From Desulfotignum sp. (GTDB lineage: Bacteria > Desulfobacterota > Desulfobacteria > Desulfobacterales > Desulfobacteraceae): a DNA stretch of 52,622 nt. Both the position numbers and the translations under genes were made by a program. The stretch is from the NCBI GenBank assembly GCA_021737695.1, contig JAIPDL010000019.1:1-52622 (forward strand), read 5' to 3'. The notes beneath the pieces were generated by a model. That model had not been told where the DNA came from. It searched no databases and was given only the letters and a program-made list of their open reading frames with translations. Shown here one piece after another: positions 15,815 through 24,046 of the stretch (its first letter is position 1; each line of letters begins with the position of its first letter).

Positions 15815-17948
15815 GGAGTATTGATTCCCTTTGATTGACCGGCGCGGTCAGCAGAACGGTTGTTCCGTTGCCGGGGGTGGATGTGATGGTCAGGGTGCCG
15901 CCGAAATTCTGAATCCGTTCAGACAGGCTGTAAAGACCGAATCCACCGTCTTTGGAAGGTTTCAATGTCTGGATGTCCATGCCCGCGCCGGCATCTTCCA
16001 CCTGCAGGCAGATGTCCGGACCCGAAACCCACAACGTGATGGCAGCCTTTGGGGTACGGGCATGTTTTTGGATGTTGGTCAGCAATTCATTGACCGCCCG
16101 GTACAGGGTGACCTTCAGCGCATGGGGCACCGGAACGGGATCCGTGACCTGGTTGATATACCGGTATGCCGTCCCTTCCCGGGCATTGATCTCCTCGATC
16201 AGCGCCCCAATGGCGATATCAATGTCAAAGTCATCCAGGATCGGTGGAGACAGTTTGTAAATCAGTGTTCGGATCTCCCGAACCGCCTGTTCCAGAATGG
16301 CCTGAATCTCGTAGACCTGGTCCGGCCCGGGCGGATCATCAGATTCCACCAGATTTTTTGTCCGGGAAATGCCCATGGCCAGGGTCTGGACCACGCTGTC
16401 GTGCAGATCCGACGCCATCAATTTTCGTTCTGTTTCGTCCGAGTGAACCAGGTATTCATTGAGCTGTTTCAGCCGGGCTGCCTGATGAGACAGTGCTTGA
16501 ATATGGGTTTTTTCCCTTTGCTGGGACTGGTGCAGACGCTGGGTCATTTCATTGAAGGCCCGGGACAGATCCCCGATTTCATCATTGCGGTTTTCCGGGG
16601 CTTTTTCTGAATATTCCTCCCAGGATATCCGGTGTGTCAGACGGGTTAACTGCTGGAGAGGACGGACAAACCGTCTGACCCCTGAATAGCTGCACCCCAA
16701 GGCCACAAGAAATATGATACCGGCATAGATCATAAAGCTTTTCAGGATACCGGACAGGTTGTCATCCATGACCTTGCGTGTCTGTTCAATGGAGTGGAGC
16801 AGATTGGTTTCGTTATTCACCAGCACGATGTGCCAGTTGGTTTGATGGAGGCGGTGGGAGGCCAGAATATAGGACCGGTCCTGGATGGTGAGTGTGTCCT
16901 GGTAGGACGCGGCATTCAAAATCTGCCGCGTAATTTGTTTGATGACAGGCCGCCGGGATTGGGTGAGGTTCAGTGACAGAATGTCATCAGAATACTTGAA
17001 ATGGCTGATGTCCATGTCCAGGCCAAGCAGGGGCAGCAAATCAACGGGAAAAGAGATCAATCGACCCTGGGAATCCATGAGCAGCGCAAAAAAATCGCCG
17101 GGGGGGGCATCTGGATTCGAAAAAATCGGATGGTCTGTGTTCAGATCCTGAAACATGTCGGCCAGAGGGATATCCATACCCGTGACCCCTTTGAGCCGGC
17201 CGTTTTCATCCAGTATGGGGGCAACACCCGTCATCATCAGTCCGGGTGCCACATCGTCTTTGTAAGGCCGGGTCCACCGAAACCCGTAGTCCGCCTGGGG
17301 CTGCTGGGTAAACGTGGTCATGGGTTCACCGTTTCTAAGGTCGAAATCAGCCGGGTTCGGCAGGTTGAAACACGCGTTACGCATGTCCGGATTCAAGGTA
17401 TAGTATTTTCCGATTCCCGTCCGGGTGATGACATGGGCGGCCATGGCCCGGGGGGAATTTTTCTTGGCCATGACCAGATACAGATCCATTTCCGCCAGGG
17501 CCTGCAATTCCGATACAATGGGCAAAGACAGCGTCTTATCCCCCCAGAATGCCGTGATAAGCGGGTCGGATTCAGGGGTATACCATATGGCGTTTCCCGG
17601 ATGATATATCATGGCCGGAACCATGGAATGAAAGGCATGGCCGGCTGCCAGGCGGGTGTAGATTTCACTGGCTTTCATTCCCATAAATGTCACGGATGTT
17701 TGATAATGTAAAAACAGTTCATCGTATTTTCGGGCTTTTTCCCGGGCCATGGATGCCAGATATTGATTGGCCATCTGCTTGATTTGTCTGGTATTGGCCT
17801 TATTTGCAAATTGACCCAGGTCTTTCAGCGATTGATTGACCAGAAAAAACAACGGGATGGTAAAGATCAGTATGGATATGACAGAACTGCAGAACAGTTT
17901 GATGGAAAGAGGTATTTTAAAAAAAGAGGTCTTTCTTTTCACGGGCAT
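15807..17948 (-). CDS. Cache-HAMP-HisKA_3 sensor histidine kinase
   Basis: 713 residues. TM1 at about 17-38, a large periplasmic double-Cache sensor (about 45-400), TM2 at 404-424, HAMP (425-478), a coiled coil, a HisKA_3 dimerisation domain with His516 in ASDLHDSVVQ, and an HATPase (about 600-705) with NELLTNIQKHA, DAGAGMD and GGFGLYSLSER. This is a NarX/DegS-type kinase matched to the LuxR regulator next to it. Double-Cache domains commonly bind small metabolites such as amino or carboxylic acids; the ligand is unknown. The ATG overlaps the stop of the DUF547 gene by one base, so all three genes form one unit. Confidence 0.92.
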   Translation of the reverse strand: MPVKRKTSFFKIPLSIKLFCSSVISILIFTIPLFFLVNQSLKDLGQFANKANTRQIKQMANQYLASMAREKARKYDELFLHYQTSVTFMGMKASEIYTRLAAGHAFHSMVPAMIYHPGNAIWYTPESDPLITAFWGDKTLSLPIVSELQALAEMDLYLVMAKKNSPRAMAAHVITRTGIGKYYTLNPDMRNACFNLPNPADFDLRNGEPMTTFTQQPQADYGFRWTRPYKDDVAPGLMMTGVAPILDENGRLKGVTGMDIPLADMFQDLNTDHPIFSNPDAPPGDFFALLMDSQGRLISFPVDLLPLLGLDMDISHFKYSDDILSLNLTQSRRPVIKQITRQILNAASYQDTLTIQDRSYILASHRLHQTNWHIVLVNNETNLLHSIEQTRKVMDDNLSGILKSFMIYAGIIFLVALGCSYSGVRRFVRPLQQLTRLTHRISWEEYSEKAPENRNDEIGDLSRAFNEMTQRLHQSQQREKTHIQALSHQAARLKQLNEYLVHSDETERKLMASDLHDSVVQTLAMGISRTKNLVESDDPPGPDQVYEIQAILEQAVREIRTLIYKLSPPILDDFDIDIAIGALIEEINAREGTAYRYINQVTDPVPVPHALKVTLYRAVNELLTNIQKHARTPKAAITLWVSGPDICLQVEDAGAGMDIQTLKPSKDGGFGLYSLSERIQNFGGTLTITSTPGNGTTVLLTAPVNQRESILHE

Positions 17949-18715
17949 CAGCGATTCAACGTCCAGTCGTAATACAGATATTGGATAGGAATTTCGCCGG
18001 TGGCAGCGGTGTTATCCAGTGTCTGTTTCAAGGTATCATCCGCATACCGGCGGATGAACCCCAAAGGGTTGTCTGAAAAATCCGCTTCAAACCATTTAAA
18101 AATCCGGCTGATATAAAGGGTGCCGGCTTTTAAAAACGTGTTGCCCGGCTGGTTGATGAATCGCCGGGTCTGTTCATCCAGGCGGGATTCCAGGGTGTCG
18201 CCTTCATAGGGTTTGTTTAACAGCGGGGGACAGCTTTTTGCCGCACAATTGATGGCAAAATGCATTCGTGGATCTTTGAACCGGGGCCTGAGAATGTCAT
18301 GTTCAATATGGTCCAGATTCACGTTGAACCCGTTGAGGGGAATGAATTTTTTACCCCAGGGATTGGAAAAAAAACTGCCGGTCTCCTTGATGGAATTGAT
18401 GCCTGGATACCGGGTCAGAATCAGCTTGATGGTAAATGCATTGTAAGCGTTGATATAAAAAGCGAACTGGTGATTGTGAGATAAAATGCCCGGGTCGGTT
18501 GCGCTTAAAATGGCCAGATATCGATCCAGTTTGGCTTCATCCTGCTTGAACCCGTCATAATCCACCCGCCCGTTTTGGACATGGTCTTTAAGCAGTTCAG
18601 CCCACAACCGGTTGTCCACGGAATCTGAAGCAACGGAGAAATCAGGGCCGGTCAACCCCATTGATACGATGAATAGTGATACGATGAATAATATGAGAAA
18701 AACCGCAGGTTTCAT
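17948..18715 (-). CDS. Exported DUF547 protein
   Basis: 255 residues from the ATG at 18713-18715, preferred because it gives a clean signal peptide (MKPAVFLILFIVSLFIVSMG). In-frame starts further up (ATG at 18731-18733, GTG at 18749-18751) would add 6 or 12 residues. DUF547 hallmarks are NAYNAFTIKLIL, HFAINCAAKSCPPL and the C-terminal YADD region. The biochemical function of the family is unknown. Being co-translated with a Cache kinase, it may be a periplasmic partner that helps sense or bind the same stimulus (inference). Confidence 0.8.
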   Translation of the reverse strand: MKPAVFLILFIVSLFIVSMGLTGPDFSVASDSVDNRLWAELLKDHVQNGRVDYDGFKQDEAKLDRYLAILSATDPGILSHNHQFAFYINAYNAFTIKLILTRYPGINSIKETGSFFSNPWGKKFIPLNGFNVNLDHIEHDILRPRFKDPRMHFAINCAAKSCPPLLNKPYEGDTLESRLDEQTRRFINQPGNTFLKAGTLYISRIFKWFEADFSDNPLGFIRRYADDTLKQTLDNTAATGEIPIQYLYYDWTLNR

Positions 18716-18785
18716 TCTGCCAGTTAACCACATTTTTTCAGTAATTGCCACCGGATTTTACTATTCTCAGGGGTCATGGCCGGGG

Positions 18786-19985
18786 TTAAATCCTGCCGAT
18801 GCCGGCAGCCAGATTCAACCCGCCGTGGAAAAAAGGAAAGGGGGTGAGGTTGAGATGGTTGAGGTCACTGAATTGCTTTCCGGGAAAGATGAGTCCCGCG
18901 CGCCAGCCTTTAAAATCCAGTGCCAGCTTCCGGATAATTTCCCGGTAAAAAACCGTGGTATCCAGGTGATTTTTCAGGCGCCGGCCATAGGGCGGGTTGA
19001 GTACCACAACCCCTTTTTTGCGGGTGAACTGATCCGGACGTAGATCAAAAAAATTGTGTTCAAAGGCGTGCACCTGGGCCAGAAACGCATGGTCGGACAG
19101 ATTCCGGGCCAAGGCGGCCAGGGCATGAGGATCCACATCCGAGGCAAATATGGATGAGGCCGTTGAAAACTGCTGTGCCGCCTGGGACCGGACATGGGCA
19201 AAGCCCGCCGAACTGAAACCGGGCCAGGCCTCACAGGCTAATCTGCGATAGTACCCTGGTGGAATCCGGGCCTGAATCATGGCCCCTTCAATGGCAAAGG
19301 TGCCGGACCCGCACATGGGATCCATGAGCACGTCCTGTCCGGTGAATCCGGCTGTTTCCAGGATGGCAAAGGCCAGGTTTTCCCGCAGCGGGGCCGCGGC
19401 CACCTGTTTTTTAATGCCGCGCTTGAACAGCGGGGGGCCTGACATGTCCAGGGAGATTTCAAACCGGTTGTTTTCAGCCCGGATCATGACCGTCTGTGAC
19501 GGGATATCTTTTTGCGACGGGAGGTCTTTGCCGGAAACACAAGGGGCCGTGTCGCCGGGTTTGACGTCTAACGCAGCCCGGATGATGGGGCCGCACCTTT
19601 GGGCGATGGCATCGGAATGGTATAGCCGGGAAGTATGGGTGGTCACCTGGATGGACGGATCAGTGCCGGCGGGCAGAAACAGTTCCCAGTCAATGTCGGA
19701 CAGTTTTTTTTCCAGCAAAGAAAAATGGGTGGCCCTGAATCGGGCCAGGCGCAGGAGAATTCGGGATGGTGCACGCAGCCACAGGTTGGCCGGGCAGGCA
19801 TCGGCTAATTTGCCGGAAAAATTCACCCCGCCGGGCACCACCTGAATATCGTGAATCCCAAGGTTCAGGCGGGTGAGTTCTTTGGCACAGACCTGCCGGA
19901 GCCCGGGCGGGCATACGGCAAAAAAATCATGGACCCTGGCACTGACTCGTCGTTTGACCCGCCTGGCAAAGGCCGAATCCGTCAT
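18786..19985 (-). CDS. THUMP-domain class I RNA methyltransferase (RlmL N-half/YpsC-like)
   Basis: 399 residues from the ATG at 19983-19985, seven bases after the PocR gene stop. The frame is open further upstream but there it overlaps the PocR gene. A ferredoxin-like plus THUMP RNA-binding region (about 15-190) precedes the Rossmann methyltransferase domain, with MDPMCGSGTFAIEGAM (SAM and active-site region) and catalytic NPPYGRR. The family makes N2-methylguanosine in 23S rRNA or tRNA. At this length it matches the single-function proteins rather than the fused E. coli RlmKL. The exact target base is not determined. Confidence 0.88.
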   Translation of the reverse strand: MTDSAFARRVKRRVSARVHDFFAVCPPGLRQVCAKELTRLNLGIHDIQVVPGGVNFSGKLADACPANLWLRAPSRILLRLARFRATHFSLLEKKLSDIDWELFLPAGTDPSIQVTTHTSRLYHSDAIAQRCGPIIRAALDVKPGDTAPCVSGKDLPSQKDIPSQTVMIRAENNRFEISLDMSGPPLFKRGIKKQVAAAPLRENLAFAILETAGFTGQDVLMDPMCGSGTFAIEGAMIQARIPPGYYRRLACEAWPGFSSAGFAHVRSQAAQQFSTASSIFASDVDPHALAALARNLSDHAFLAQVHAFEHNFFDLRPDQFTRKKGVVVLNPPYGRRLKNHLDTTVFYREIIRKLALDFKGWRAGLIFPGKQFSDLNHLNLTPFPFFHGGLNLAAGIGRI

Positions 19986-19992
19986 AAACGTG

Positions 19993-20505
19993 TCAGCTGT
20001 CTGGGTCGCAGGCATCCAGAATCTGCTGGATCCGTTCCTGGATGAAATCGATGGCTGCCGCAATGGTGTCGGGTGAAACAGGCGGGACATCGGAAGCCAG
20101 GCGCTTGACTTTTGTTTCATCCATGTCAGCGATTTTTGATACGGCAAAACTGTCCACGGTTTCCCCCTCGGGCAGCAGACCGCATCCCCCCACCACGCCG
20201 AGAAATTCATCTTTAAGAAAAACAGGGACCACCAGTTTGGTCAAACCGGCGTCACATTCTTCCACCAGGGGTTCCCGGGATTTTTTCACCAGGGCATTCA
20301 TGGCCATGTGCGCCGCCGAGCAGATAAAGGTCTGGCCTTTTTCAATGGATTTGATGGCAGGGCAAAGCGGGTTGGAAAAATTTTTCACAGTGGTGATGCG
20401 GATCCCTTCGGGATTGAACACAGACCCCTGAAGGTTGAATTTTTCATACAGATCGGTTTCCAGCGCTTCCCATGTGTTTAAAGGGCAAAGATCTAAAAGG
20501 GTCAT
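19993..20505 (-). CDS. PocR-domain sensory protein
   Basis: 170 residues made almost wholly of a PocR ligand-binding domain. It includes cysteines in NPLCPAIKS, FICSAAHMAM and EECDAGLTKLVVPV, then GVVGGCGLLPEGE. PocR domains are PAS-like and bind small organic compounds, and sometimes metals through these cysteines. There is no attached DNA-binding or kinase domain. It precedes an rRNA-type methyltransferase under a consensus promoter. What it signals to is unclear. Confidence 0.82.
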   Translation of the reverse strand: MTLLDLCPLNTWEALETDLYEKFNLQGSVFNPEGIRITTVKNFSNPLCPAIKSIEKGQTFICSAAHMAMNALVKKSREPLVEECDAGLTKLVVPVFLKDEFLGVVGGCGLLPEGETVDSFAVSKIADMDETKVKRLASDVPPVSPDTIAAAIDFIQERIQQILDACDPDS

Positions 20506-20527
20506 ATCTGATTCCCAAAAAATTTAA

Positions 20528-20556
20528 ATTATATCCACGCATGATGTGAATGTCAA
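20528..20556 (-). promoter_or_regulatory. Full-consensus sigma-70 promoter for the PocR/methyltransferase unit
   Basis: TTGACA (20556-20551), 17 bases, TATAAT (20533-20528), all twelve positions matching. The start point near 20521 leaves a leader of about 16 bases. Confidence 0.75.
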
Positions 20557-20561
20557 ACATA

Positions 20562-20639
20562 TCTAAAACCCCGGGATGGTGACACCTTTTTTAAGGGGTA
20601 AGATAGGAGGGTAAGATGCCACCATCCCGGGGTTTTAGA
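20562..20639. repeat. 20-bp perfect inverted repeat with internal direct repeats; possible bidirectional terminator
   Basis: TCTAAAACCCCGGGATGGTG at 20562-20581 is exactly repeated in inverted form at 20620-20639. The 38-base interior holds two copies of GGGTAAGAT, 13 bases apart. Both strands show an A-run before and TTTT after the GC-rich stem, so it could terminate the orange-protein-like operon (minus strand). The long structured loop is unusual for a simple terminator and recalls a small mobile or REP-like element. Confidence 0.6.
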
Positions 20640-20695
20640 CAGTTTTTTGATGTTGGTTTGGCATGGGGCATGCATAGCCATGCCCGGCTTAAGCT

Positions 20696-21055
20696 CTACC
20701 AGTGACCTTCAGTATTGGCCGCAGTTGAAATCGTATATTCTCCCGCCTGGAACCGTTCCACGGCCGATTGAACCGTGCCGCTGACATCGTTGGCCACTTT
20801 GACGTTGGCGGCATCCAGTGTTTTAAACGCGTTGGGTCCGCAAAATCCGGTCAGCAGGACCTTCGCCCCTTTTTCGCTGACTGCGGCCGCCGCCTGAATA
20901 CCGGCCCCTTTAAAGGAGTCTCTGTTGGCGGCATTGTCGATGACTTCGACGTCCAGGGTTTCGGAATCCACCACCAGGATATAGGCGGCCCGGCCGAAAC
21001 GCGGGTCCACCTCGGCAGACAGATCCGTGCCCGTGGCTGTAATGGCAATCTTCAT
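20696..21055 (-). CDS. NifX/NifB-C-type (orange protein-like) cofactor-binding protein
   Basis: 119 residues, the size of Desulfovibrio orange protein. MKIAITATGTDLSAEVDPRFGRA at the start and LLTGFCGPNAFKTL in the middle are typical of the dinitrogenase iron-molybdenum cofactor family (PF02579). In Desulfovibrio the related ORP carries a Mo-Cu sulfide cluster and works with MinD-type ATPases. The same partners are found here, so an ORP-like role is likely although the metal is not known. Ribosome-binding site AAGGAGG. Last gene of the operon. Confidence 0.85.
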   Translation of the reverse strand: MKIAITATGTDLSAEVDPRFGRAAYILVVDSETLDVEVIDNAANRDSFKGAGIQAAAAVSEKGAKVLLTGFCGPNAFKTLDAANVKVANDVSGTVQSAVERFQAGEYTISTAANTEGHW

Positions 21056-21064
21056 GGCACCTCC

Positions 21065-21448
21065 TTATTGTCCGCCTCCGCCGCCGCAGACCTGGTCGTT
21101 GGTGATTTCCGGCAGTTTGCCGGCAATGAGATCCATGACCACAGGCTCGATGTCCGGCCGCTGGTCATCATGGAACACGTCAATGCCCACCTGGCGGAAT
21201 CCCATCAAAGGCCGCATGCCGATGCCGCCCACGATCAGGGCGTTGACCCGGTGTTCCGCCAGCAGATTCACCGGTACCATGCATCCGCCCTGAACATGTT
21301 CCTGGTTGTCCAGCGTGGAAACACCGGTAATTTTGCCGTCTTCCACATCCACAAAGGTAAACACGTCACAATGTCCGAAATGCCCGGATCGAGTTCCTTT
21401 GAGGCCTCCCTCACCATTGGAGGGAATCGCGATTCTTCCGTTTTTCAT
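21065..21448 (-). CDS. Second NifX/NifB-C-type protein with Cys-Gly-rich tail
   Basis: 127 residues of the same family as the next gene, with the metal-ligand-like motif SGHFGHCDVF and the core GGCMVPVNLLAEHRVNALIVGGIGMRPL. It ends in CGGGGGQ, a tail seen on some family members and possibly a metal or partner site. It follows the MinD gene and precedes the other NifX-like gene by 9 bases. Ribosome-binding site AAGGAGC. The two proteins may form a heteromer or act in sequence on a metal-sulfur cofactor (inference). Confidence 0.85.
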   Translation of the reverse strand: MKNGRIAIPSNGEGGLKGTRSGHFGHCDVFTFVDVEDGKITGVSTLDNQEHVQGGCMVPVNLLAEHRVNALIVGGIGMRPLMGFRQVGIDVFHDDQRPDIEPVVMDLIAGKLPEITNDQVCGGGGGQ

Positions 21449-21489
21449 ACAAGCTCCTTCAAACTGATATTTGGTTGTTCTTGGGTTTA

Positions 21490-22383
21490 TTACATCAATC
21501 GGTCTAATTTCATGGCAGGATGGGTCATCACTGTTTCCCAGATGTTTCTGACCGCTTTGGCAGCCGGGCAGGTATCATCATATTCCAACAGCGTCTGAAT
21601 CTGGATCATGGCTTTGGTAAAGACCGGATCAAACGGAATTTTCCCTGCCACCAGAATATCTTTTTCTCGGGCAATGGTTTCGATGGCCCGGGTCTGGTCC
21701 AGGTTCAGATCAAATTTATTGATGCACACCATGGCCGGGATCTTGAAGTGGGCGGCCAGTTCCCCCACCCGTTTCATGTCATGGATACCCGACACCGTGG
21801 GTTCTGCCACGATGAGAATGGCACTGGCCTGGCCGATGCTGGCAATGACCGGGCATCCGATGCCCGGAGGGCCGTCCGTGAGAATCAAATCAATATGTGC
21901 GTCTCTGGCCCGTTTTTTGGCCTGTTCCCTTACCAAGGCCACCAGCCGGCCGGAGTTTTCTTCGGCAATGCCTAACCGGGCGTGAACCATGGGACCGAAC
22001 CGGGTATGGGACACAAACCACTGGCCGCAGGTTTTCTGGGGAAAGTCAATGGCGGATTCCGGGCACATATCCACACAGACCCCGCAGCCCTCACAGTTCA
22101 AGGTATCCACGGTATATTCTCCCTGGGTTTCATCAATGGCATCGAACCGGCACAGTTCCAGACACGTGCCACAGCCCGTGCACCGGTCCGGGGCGATGAC
22201 GGCTTCGTTGCCGCCGACAAAATCATGGGTTTCCTGAACATCCGGGGCCATAATCAGGTGCAGGTCGGCTGCATCCACATCAGCATCACAGAGCATCAAT
22301 GAGGATTTAAGCCCTGCAAATGCGGCGGTCAGGCTGGTTTTGCCCGTGCCGCCTTTTCCACTCAATATCACCAGCTCTTTCAT
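21490..22383 (-). CDS. MinD/Mrp-type P-loop ATPase with inserted ferredoxin domain (second copy)
   Basis: 297 residues from the ATG at 22381-22383, which overlaps the upstream stop (ATGA); an in-frame GTG nine bases upstream is less likely. It has the deviant Walker A SGKGGTGKTSLT, an inserted two-cluster ferredoxin with CTGCGTCLELCRFDA and CEGCGVCVDMCPESA, then TDGPPGIGCPVIAS as Walker B region. Orthologues are encoded with orange protein in Desulfovibrio and form a complex with it. ATP hydrolysis probably drives metal-cluster transfer or assembly; the exact reaction is not known. Confidence 0.9.
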   Translation of the reverse strand: MKELVILSGKGGTGKTSLTAAFAGLKSSLMLCDADVDAADLHLIMAPDVQETHDFVGGNEAVIAPDRCTGCGTCLELCRFDAIDETQGEYTVDTLNCEGCGVCVDMCPESAIDFPQKTCGQWFVSHTRFGPMVHARLGIAEENSGRLVALVREQAKKRARDAHIDLILTDGPPGIGCPVIASIGQASAILIVAEPTVSGIHDMKRVGELAAHFKIPAMVCINKFDLNLDQTRAIETIAREKDILVAGKIPFDPVFTKAMIQIQTLLEYDDTCPAAKAVRNIWETVMTHPAMKLDRLM

Positions 22384-23243
22384 GGGGCACACTTTTTTTG
22401 ATCTGCCAGAAGACAGATTTTCTGATAAAGGGTTTGAAATTTTTCTTTGTAATCTTCCTGCTGGGCGATGATCAGATCGCCTTTGGAATAGGCCTGGGCA
22501 ATGGCCTTGTCATAGGGGATTTCCATGAGAACCGGCAGGTTTTTTTTTTCGGCATAGGCATATACGGCATCATCTCCCATGCCGGCCCGGTTGATGATCA
22601 GACCGTGGGGAATATTCAGCAGCCGCACGGTTTCCACGGCCAGTTTCAGGTCATTGAGTCCAAATGGGGTGGGTTCTGTGACCAGAACGACAAAATCCGT
22701 GTCTTTCATGGCCGCGATGACGGGACAGGATGTGCCGGGCGGGGCATCGATTAAAGTGATGCCTTGATCCGGAGCCCGGTGGGATTTGACCTGGCGGATC
22801 ACCGGCGGGACCATGACCTGGCCGATATCCAGCAATCCCTGGCCAAAATTCATGTCCGGCAGCGGCCCGGTGCCGGTTTCCACGGTGCCTAAAATCCGTT
22901 CTTTTTCCGTGACGGCATTTTCCGGACAGATGACCGTGCACCCGCCGCAGGAATGGCACAGTTCAGGAAACGTGACCACGGTGTTTGCAGTGACTGCAAT
23001 GGCATTGAACCGGCAGATATCCATACATTTTTTGCAGAATGTGCACCGGTCCAGATCGATTTTTGGCACGGGTGCAATCACTTTTTCCCGGGATTGGATT
23101 TCCGGGTGCAAAAATAAATGGAGGTTGGGTTCTTCCACATCACAATCCAGCACCGTGACCGGCTGATTCAATGAAGCGGCCAGATTGGCGGCCACCGTTG
23201 TCTTTCCGGTACCGCCTTTTCCGCTTGCAATGCTGATGATCAT
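22380..23243 (-). CDS. MinD/Mrp-type P-loop ATPase with inserted ferredoxin domain (first copy)
   Basis: 287 residues, a paralogue of the next gene: Walker A SGKGGTGKTTVA, ferredoxin motifs CTFCKKCMDICRFNA and CHSCGGCTVICPENA, then IDAPPGTSCPVIA. Tandem ferredoxin-bearing MinD genes are the standard core of orange-protein operons in anaerobes. AGAGGT precedes the ATG. Its stop overlaps the start of the second copy, so the pair is translated together and probably forms a heterodimer. Confidence 0.9.
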   Translation of the reverse strand: MIISIASGKGGTGKTTVAANLAASLNQPVTVLDCDVEEPNLHLFLHPEIQSREKVIAPVPKIDLDRCTFCKKCMDICRFNAIAVTANTVVTFPELCHSCGGCTVICPENAVTEKERILGTVETGTGPLPDMNFGQGLLDIGQVMVPPVIRQVKSHRAPDQGITLIDAPPGTSCPVIAAMKDTDFVVLVTEPTPFGLNDLKLAVETVRLLNIPHGLIINRAGMGDDAVYAYAEKKNLPVLMEIPYDKAIAQAYSKGDLIIAQQEDYKEKFQTLYQKICLLADQKKCAP

Positions 23244-23262
23244 TTATGATACCTCTTTTAAG

Positions 23263-23646
23263 TTACAATAGGTTCAGTTTTTTCAAGATGGCCACCAGTT
23301 TTTCTCCGGATTCAGCATCCGGGGCCGGTGGCAGCTGCATGAGTACGCCAAATCCTTCATACGTCTCATGAAATTCGTCTGCAGATAACGTGCTGACTGC
23401 GGCACAGCTGGTCATGGGACTTGTCATGATCACTTGCGCCAGCAGTTCCCGGCCGGTCATGTCTGCCAGGGTTTCGTCCGTGATCACCAGATCAATTTTT
23501 TCCTTTTTGTCCCCGGCCCGGGAGATACGTTCCAAAACGGATTTCCCCGTGTCGGTCCACTGAATATCCATTGGAGACTGCTGTAACACCCCTGCCATTT
23601 TTTCAAATGTCTGTTTGTCTTTTACCGCCAGTACCGCGTATATCAT
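23263..23646 (-). CDS. Degenerate receiver-like protein, first gene of the orange-protein-like operon
   Basis: 127 residues with the layout of a receiver domain. The candidate acceptor sits in LVITDETLADMTGREL, but the N-terminal acidic pair is replaced (VLAVKDKQ) and the conserved lysine loop reads LMQLPPAPDA. It is therefore unlikely to be phosphorylated normally and may be a pseudo-receiver that docks to a kinase or to the MinD proteins. AAGGA lies before the ATG. A sigma-54 promoter lies 70 bases upstream. Confidence 0.65.
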   Translation of the reverse strand: MIYAVLAVKDKQTFEKMAGVLQQSPMDIQWTDTGKSVLERISRAGDKKEKIDLVITDETLADMTGRELLAQVIMTSPMTSCAAVSTLSADEFHETYEGFGVLMQLPPAPDAESGEKLVAILKKLNLL

Positions 23647-23715
23647 GGTTTTTCCTTAAAGTTCTTTGTCCTGTTTTTGAACCATACCGGGTTCATTCAA
23701 CACCCATCCTCACAA

Positions 23716-23731
23716 AGCAAGGCCTGTGCCA
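23716..23731 (-). promoter_or_regulatory. Sigma-54 promoter for the orange-protein-like operon
   Basis: Minus strand TGGCAC-N5-TTGCT, the exact -24/-12 consensus, with GG and GC ten bases apart. The start point is expected near 23704, about 58 bases before the first ATG. Sigma-54 control is also known for the orange protein operons of Desulfovibrio vulgaris. Confidence 0.8.
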
Positions 23732-23971
23732 TTCAATGTATTTTTGTATATAAAACAGTGTTTGCCCGAGATATCAGGCTGTTGCCCGGCACGTTACCAT
23801 TTTTTGCCAGAGGATCGATGAAAAGATGCCGTGCCAAAGTTGCGGTTGTGCGACCTGGAGTGTCGTTTCTGAATCAGTGCAGGTGCCCCTATATCGGCAC
23901 GTATCCATATACACCCCCGTGGATCGCCTGAATACAGGATTCAACAAAGCATGTGTCAGATATAAATTTTT
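23732..23971. promoter_or_regulatory. Divergent intergenic region between two sigma-54 promoters; possible activator sites
   Basis: These 240 bases hold no plausible gene. An imperfectly spaced palindrome GTGCC-N8-GGCAC (23883-23900), and scattered relatives such as GCCCGGCAC near 23785, could be binding sites for a sigma-54 activator shared by both operons. No activator gene is in the window. The palindrome reading is by eye and tentative. Confidence 0.35.
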
Positions 23972-23987
23972 TGGCATAATGCTTGCT
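23972..23987 (+). promoter_or_regulatory. Sigma-54 promoter for the Hdr/kinase operon
   Basis: TGGCAT-N5-TTGCT, one mismatch from the -24 consensus, GG and GC ten bases apart. The start point is expected near 23998, about 50 bases before the kinase ATG. Confidence 0.7.
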
Positions 23988-24046
23988 TCAACCTAATAGT
24001 TCATTGTAACATATTTGATAGATCCTGAGCTAAGGGAGGTGTCTTG

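Noticed and set aside
19986..20210. 75-codon N-terminal extension of the THUMP methyltransferase
   Set aside because: It overlaps the PocR gene, and its peptide is a Trp/Ser/Arg-rich shadow; the ATG at 19985 restores the normal family length.
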